A stretch of DNA of 64,000 nt. Origin: Ktedonobacter racemifer DSM 44963. GTDB taxonomy: Bacteria; Chloroflexota; Ktedonobacteria; Ktedonobacterales; Ktedonobacteraceae. The stretch spans positions 1,178,001-1,242,000 of the forward strand of contig NZ_ADVG01000002.1 in assembly GCF_000178855.1 (NCBI RefSeq). Direction: 5' to 3'. Made by a program: the position numbers and the translations under genes. Of this stretch, positions 62,701 through 64,000 are shown piece after piece. The number at the start of each line of letters is the position of its first letter. Position 1 is the stretch's first letter. The notes under the pieces were generated by a model. The model saw only the letters and a program-made list of their open reading frames with translations. It was not told the DNA's origin and did not search any database.

Positions 62701-62976
62701 TTCAGCATTGCGCAGCTTTAGACCAATTGAGAGCGAGAGGTTCTGATTGGGGTCTGCAAGCCCAATCAGCGTGCTGGTTTTCACGAGGCCGGGTATATTT
62801 CCATTCAACGGCACCAGGCTGGCGGCACTTGCGTTGGTGGCATTGCCAATCAGGCGTGTACCGATTATAGCGCCAAAGATGATCAGGCAGAGCAGAGGCA
62901 GAGCCACAGTCGAGCGGTTGATCCATGCGCGTCGAACCTGTGGCCGTCTCTCTGGTTGCGAGGGGAGAGAACTCAT
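59749..62976 (-). CDS. Secreted sedolisin (S53) serine-carboxyl protease with C-terminal repeats
   Basis: A 1075-residue acid-type endopeptidase precursor. A membrane/signal helix (VALPLLCLIIFGAIIGTRLI, about 24-43) is followed by a kumamolisin-like activation prodomain up to about residue 215. The catalytic domain has Glu and Asp in GAIEDELDIELIL (near 313), the oxyanion Asp in ASGDAGTNDC (near 400), and the Ser in VGGTSAAAPLWAAF (near 512), with the Ca site near LGSFSGWYL. From about residue 640 four all-beta repeats follow, each opening with an aromatic-FAEG phrase (WYFAEGSVGGQFTQYLTLLN, WLFAEGYTGQDFQENLVLAN). They may attach the enzyme to a surface or polymer. It acts outside the cell. 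Confidence 0.93.
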   Translation of the reverse strand: MSSLPSQPERRPQVRRAWINRSTVALPLLCLIIFGAIIGTRLIGNATNASAASLVPLNGNIPGLVKTSTLIGLADPNQNLSLSIGLKLRNAEALKAYADNTIRSQSTHKPQHLTSAQISTAFAPLASSEQAVIDYLQGYGFQVTLTGKLHLVIGFKGTVDDAEHAFHIQINNYISSEGAHFYASPINPSVPANLAGLIQNIAGLDNSVHLAHAPITTSKSAKMNLRSQVQANVTCISAGTGYFIPSQIASAYDLKTLQGNGFHGEGQTIALLELDDYLPSDISNYTSCYGGSQVPINKIKVDGGASLGAGAIEDELDIELILSAAPKLASLEVYEAPRTSAGELDVFSRMVSDNSASVISTSWGACEASMPSAQLTAENNLFAIAAAQGQTVLAASGDAGTNDCRKGTASVDDPASQPYVTGVGGTTLTLNGSSYGGETVWNDSYGAGGGGISSVWPLPSWQSGSGVSNNYSNGYREVPDVSLNADPATGYVMYCSVSTACNGHTWVAVGGTSAAAPLWAAFMAIANEKTLQDSGFNLGFINPLLYQVSQNLGWPSYLPNGFHDVTSGNNDTLGDGLSKYPATTDYDQASGLGSFSGWYLTGDLEVLASNMRGGGRSVSGSTTWYFAEGSVGGQFTQYLTLLNPTDGTAHVFTQYLFENRPSLTWSYTVYGNTRITRSVNDDLGISASAPQQAISMIVTSDVPIVAERPLYFNAHGVASGTDVLGATRTATSFYFAAGDSSSNSQEFLEILNPNTSAANVTVSYYSNGQLVENDPVTVGAQQRGTTNPTKFHGQAAIQVTSDQPIVVERSEYFNGNVPNAGGATTGASATMGVTTQSTDWLFAEGYTGQDFQENLVLANFASSGTPAATATIKLEYTNGTVQTVQQPVNAQSQIIFDVNNANRNPNCGLNGNPACTVTNSVSIEVTATAPIVAERVQYFHFGLNGSMHPGMDDVVGQVGPAGQSVYSFAEGQTGTNFNDWLTLQNPNSTPVVAAITIFADNTIIQKELTLPAHSRTSVLINSIVNPIVAAYPNSAGYTVSMHVQSFGGPIVAERPLYFTFKGGTGASDIIGYTGH

Positions 62977-63054
62977 CGAGGATACCTTTCTATAGCGGAA
63001 AATATGTGAGAAAAAGCTTTATATATCTGAGTTGTTATACGTAAAAACAGCAAG

Positions 63055-63215
63055 ATTTATAACATTCGATGATTTCTGTAGTGATTTCTGGGCTATCCGG
63101 CTATGACAGTTATTTCAGGGCGAACCAGAATGTTTCACCATGAGGTTATGCTCCTACGGAGGTTCTTCCTGCTGACTTTCCAAAGAGGCTGATTGCTCGC
63201 CTGAGAATGACCCCC
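63055..63215. repeat. Direct repeat flanking the sedolisin gene, right copy
   Basis: Partner of 59509-59660. It lies 80 bp upstream of the sedolisin start and probably overlaps its promoter region. A worn family-A MITE end (TTTCTCCCGC ... GGGATTTACA) follows at 63226-63254. Confidence 0.75.
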
Positions 63216-63265
63216 AGAGTTATACCAATTTCTCCCGCAGAGTTCTGGGATTTACATCAGATACT

Positions 63266-63328
63266 GGGGGTTTTTGCATATCCCCCCGAGACGGGTACAC
63301 TGTTTCGGGGGGATATGCAAAAACCCCC
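63266..63328. repeat. 63-bp palindrome, copy 2
   Basis: GGGGGTTTTTGCATATCCCC... and its inverse, with a centre differing slightly from copy 1. It could be a terminator but carries no T-run beyond the arms. Confidence 0.85.
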
Positions 63329-63842
63329 TTATTCCGAGCATAGTTGGCCGTAAACTGCCAGATTTCTCCGGTTCTGCACATCTCTTCAACACTTCCGTGC
63401 AAAAAGTCAGTCACATGTCCGGGTTATGGGTGCATTGTATCGCTCACCCGGCCGAAATGGAGATAGTCTAATTATCCATTATAAAAGTGGAAAAGCAGTG
63501 AAAGATGCACATTGCCGTGGCATCGAAAGGGGAGACTTTTCTTGCCAGCCCGCGTTTCTCCAAGGGGCCAGAAAGACGTCTACGCCTCCCGGCAGGCAAG
63601 CGTTCCTCCTCTTGCTCCAGGGATCCTTTTCCCCATTGACACGTCTCTTTCTGTATGCTGTATGCTATCACTTGAAGTGGTGGGCAATTCTCCTCCAATT
63701 GCTCACCAGAAAAGAAATTCCATAAGGTTCCAGGAAAGAGCGATTGGAGCAGAGGCAACAGGGTTTCAATCCGTCCCAAATCATCTGGCGGAGAAGAGGC
63801 GTCCAACAAGCACTGAAGAGAAAGGAGACCTGTACCATATCG
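63329..63842. other. Intergenic region without a supported gene
   Basis: Open frames on both strands (for example at 63512 and 63468) have no recognisable content and conflict with each other. It likely contains the promoter of the next gene. Confidence 0.4.
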
Positions 63843-64000
63843 ATGAATCTTCAGACCGATGAAACGATCCAGAACAACGTTATGGACGAATTAAAGTGGG
63901 ATACGCGCCTCCGAGCGAGCGACATTGGCGTCGCGGCTAAGGATGGGATTGTTACGCTCACTGGTTTTGTTGATTCGTACTTAAAAAAGCGGGCTGCTGA
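63843..64000 (+). CDS. BON-domain protein, 5' part only
   Basis: 52 codons to the window end: MNLQTDETIQNNVMDELKWD, then a BON-type beta-alpha pattern (IGVAAKDGIVTLTGFVDSYL). BON domains occur in OsmY-like and other stress or membrane-associated proteins. AAAGGAG lies 15-20 bp before the ATG. The gene continues outside the window. Confidence 0.75.
   Translation, partial: MNLQTDETIQNNVMDELKWDTRLRASDIGVAAKDGIVTLTGFVDSYLKKRAA

Overview
The window looks like chromosomal DNA of a GC-moderate, Gram-positive-like soil bacterium, most likely a member of the Ktedonobacteria (Chloroflexota). This is an inference from gene style: an archaeal-type serine hydroxymethyltransferase, a sedolisin with C-terminal all-beta repeats, a NACHT NTPase with a Gly-Leu membrane tail, a proline/glutamine-rich YccF protein, and very dense insertion-sequence and MITE debris. 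No rRNA, tRNA or CRISPR array was seen.

Layout. 1-7.6 kb is ordinary chromosome: a small monooxygenase-like protein, a ligA-phosphotransferase-GNAT run, a MarR regulator, glyA and a coiled-coil protein. 7.6-13 kb is a worn accessory stretch with two decayed transposase genes and short inverted-repeat elements around an NTF2-like protein, a YccF protein and zinc-ribbon or unknown proteins. 13.0-22.2 kb is a type I restriction-modification locus on the minus strand (hsdM, hsdS, hsdR and a YgjP-type metallopeptidase). It has been rearranged: hsdM and one hsdS each carry a single in-frame TAG, and a chimeric ORF joins pieces of hsdR to the hsdM tail. 22.4-23.5 kb holds a HigBA-type toxin-antitoxin pair with promoter, operator-like repeat and terminator. 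23.9-30.4 kb holds two related modules (small Trp-rich protein, conserved spacer, recombinase), one with a tyrosine and one with a serine recombinase. Between them are cargo genes enclosed by inverted MITE-like ends.

30.8-38.5 kb continues the accessory pattern: a NACHT-membrane protein, then single-gene cassettes (RibD-type reductase, GNAT, Nudix) separated by repeats. One MITE has removed the 5' end of a second RibD-type gene. 38.5-40.6 kb is a compact operon (GntR regulator, divergent IspF-like protein, HD phosphohydrolase) behind five copies of a TGGT(N4)ACCA-like site.

40.6-56.6 kb reads as one integrated element. Nearly all genes are on the plus strand, start codons are tightly coupled, and most intergenic gaps carry a stem-loop. 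It ends in a wHTH replication protein, DnaB helicase, excisionase-like HTH and tyrosine integrase. Other cargo includes an N-acetylglucosaminidase-like enzyme, an HNH protein, a Nudix hydrolase, a PAPS-reductase-like ATP pyrophosphatase, a pentapeptide-repeat membrane protein and many unknown small proteins. No capsid, terminase or conjugation gene was recognised. A six-member stem-loop family recurs between its genes.

56.6-64 kb holds an ISKra4-type insertion sequence with a target duplication, inserted in IS200/IS605-like end sequences. After it come a truncated IS3 element fused to the tail of a RibD-type gene, a large secreted sedolisin protease flanked by direct repeats, and the start of a BON-domain gene cut by the window end.
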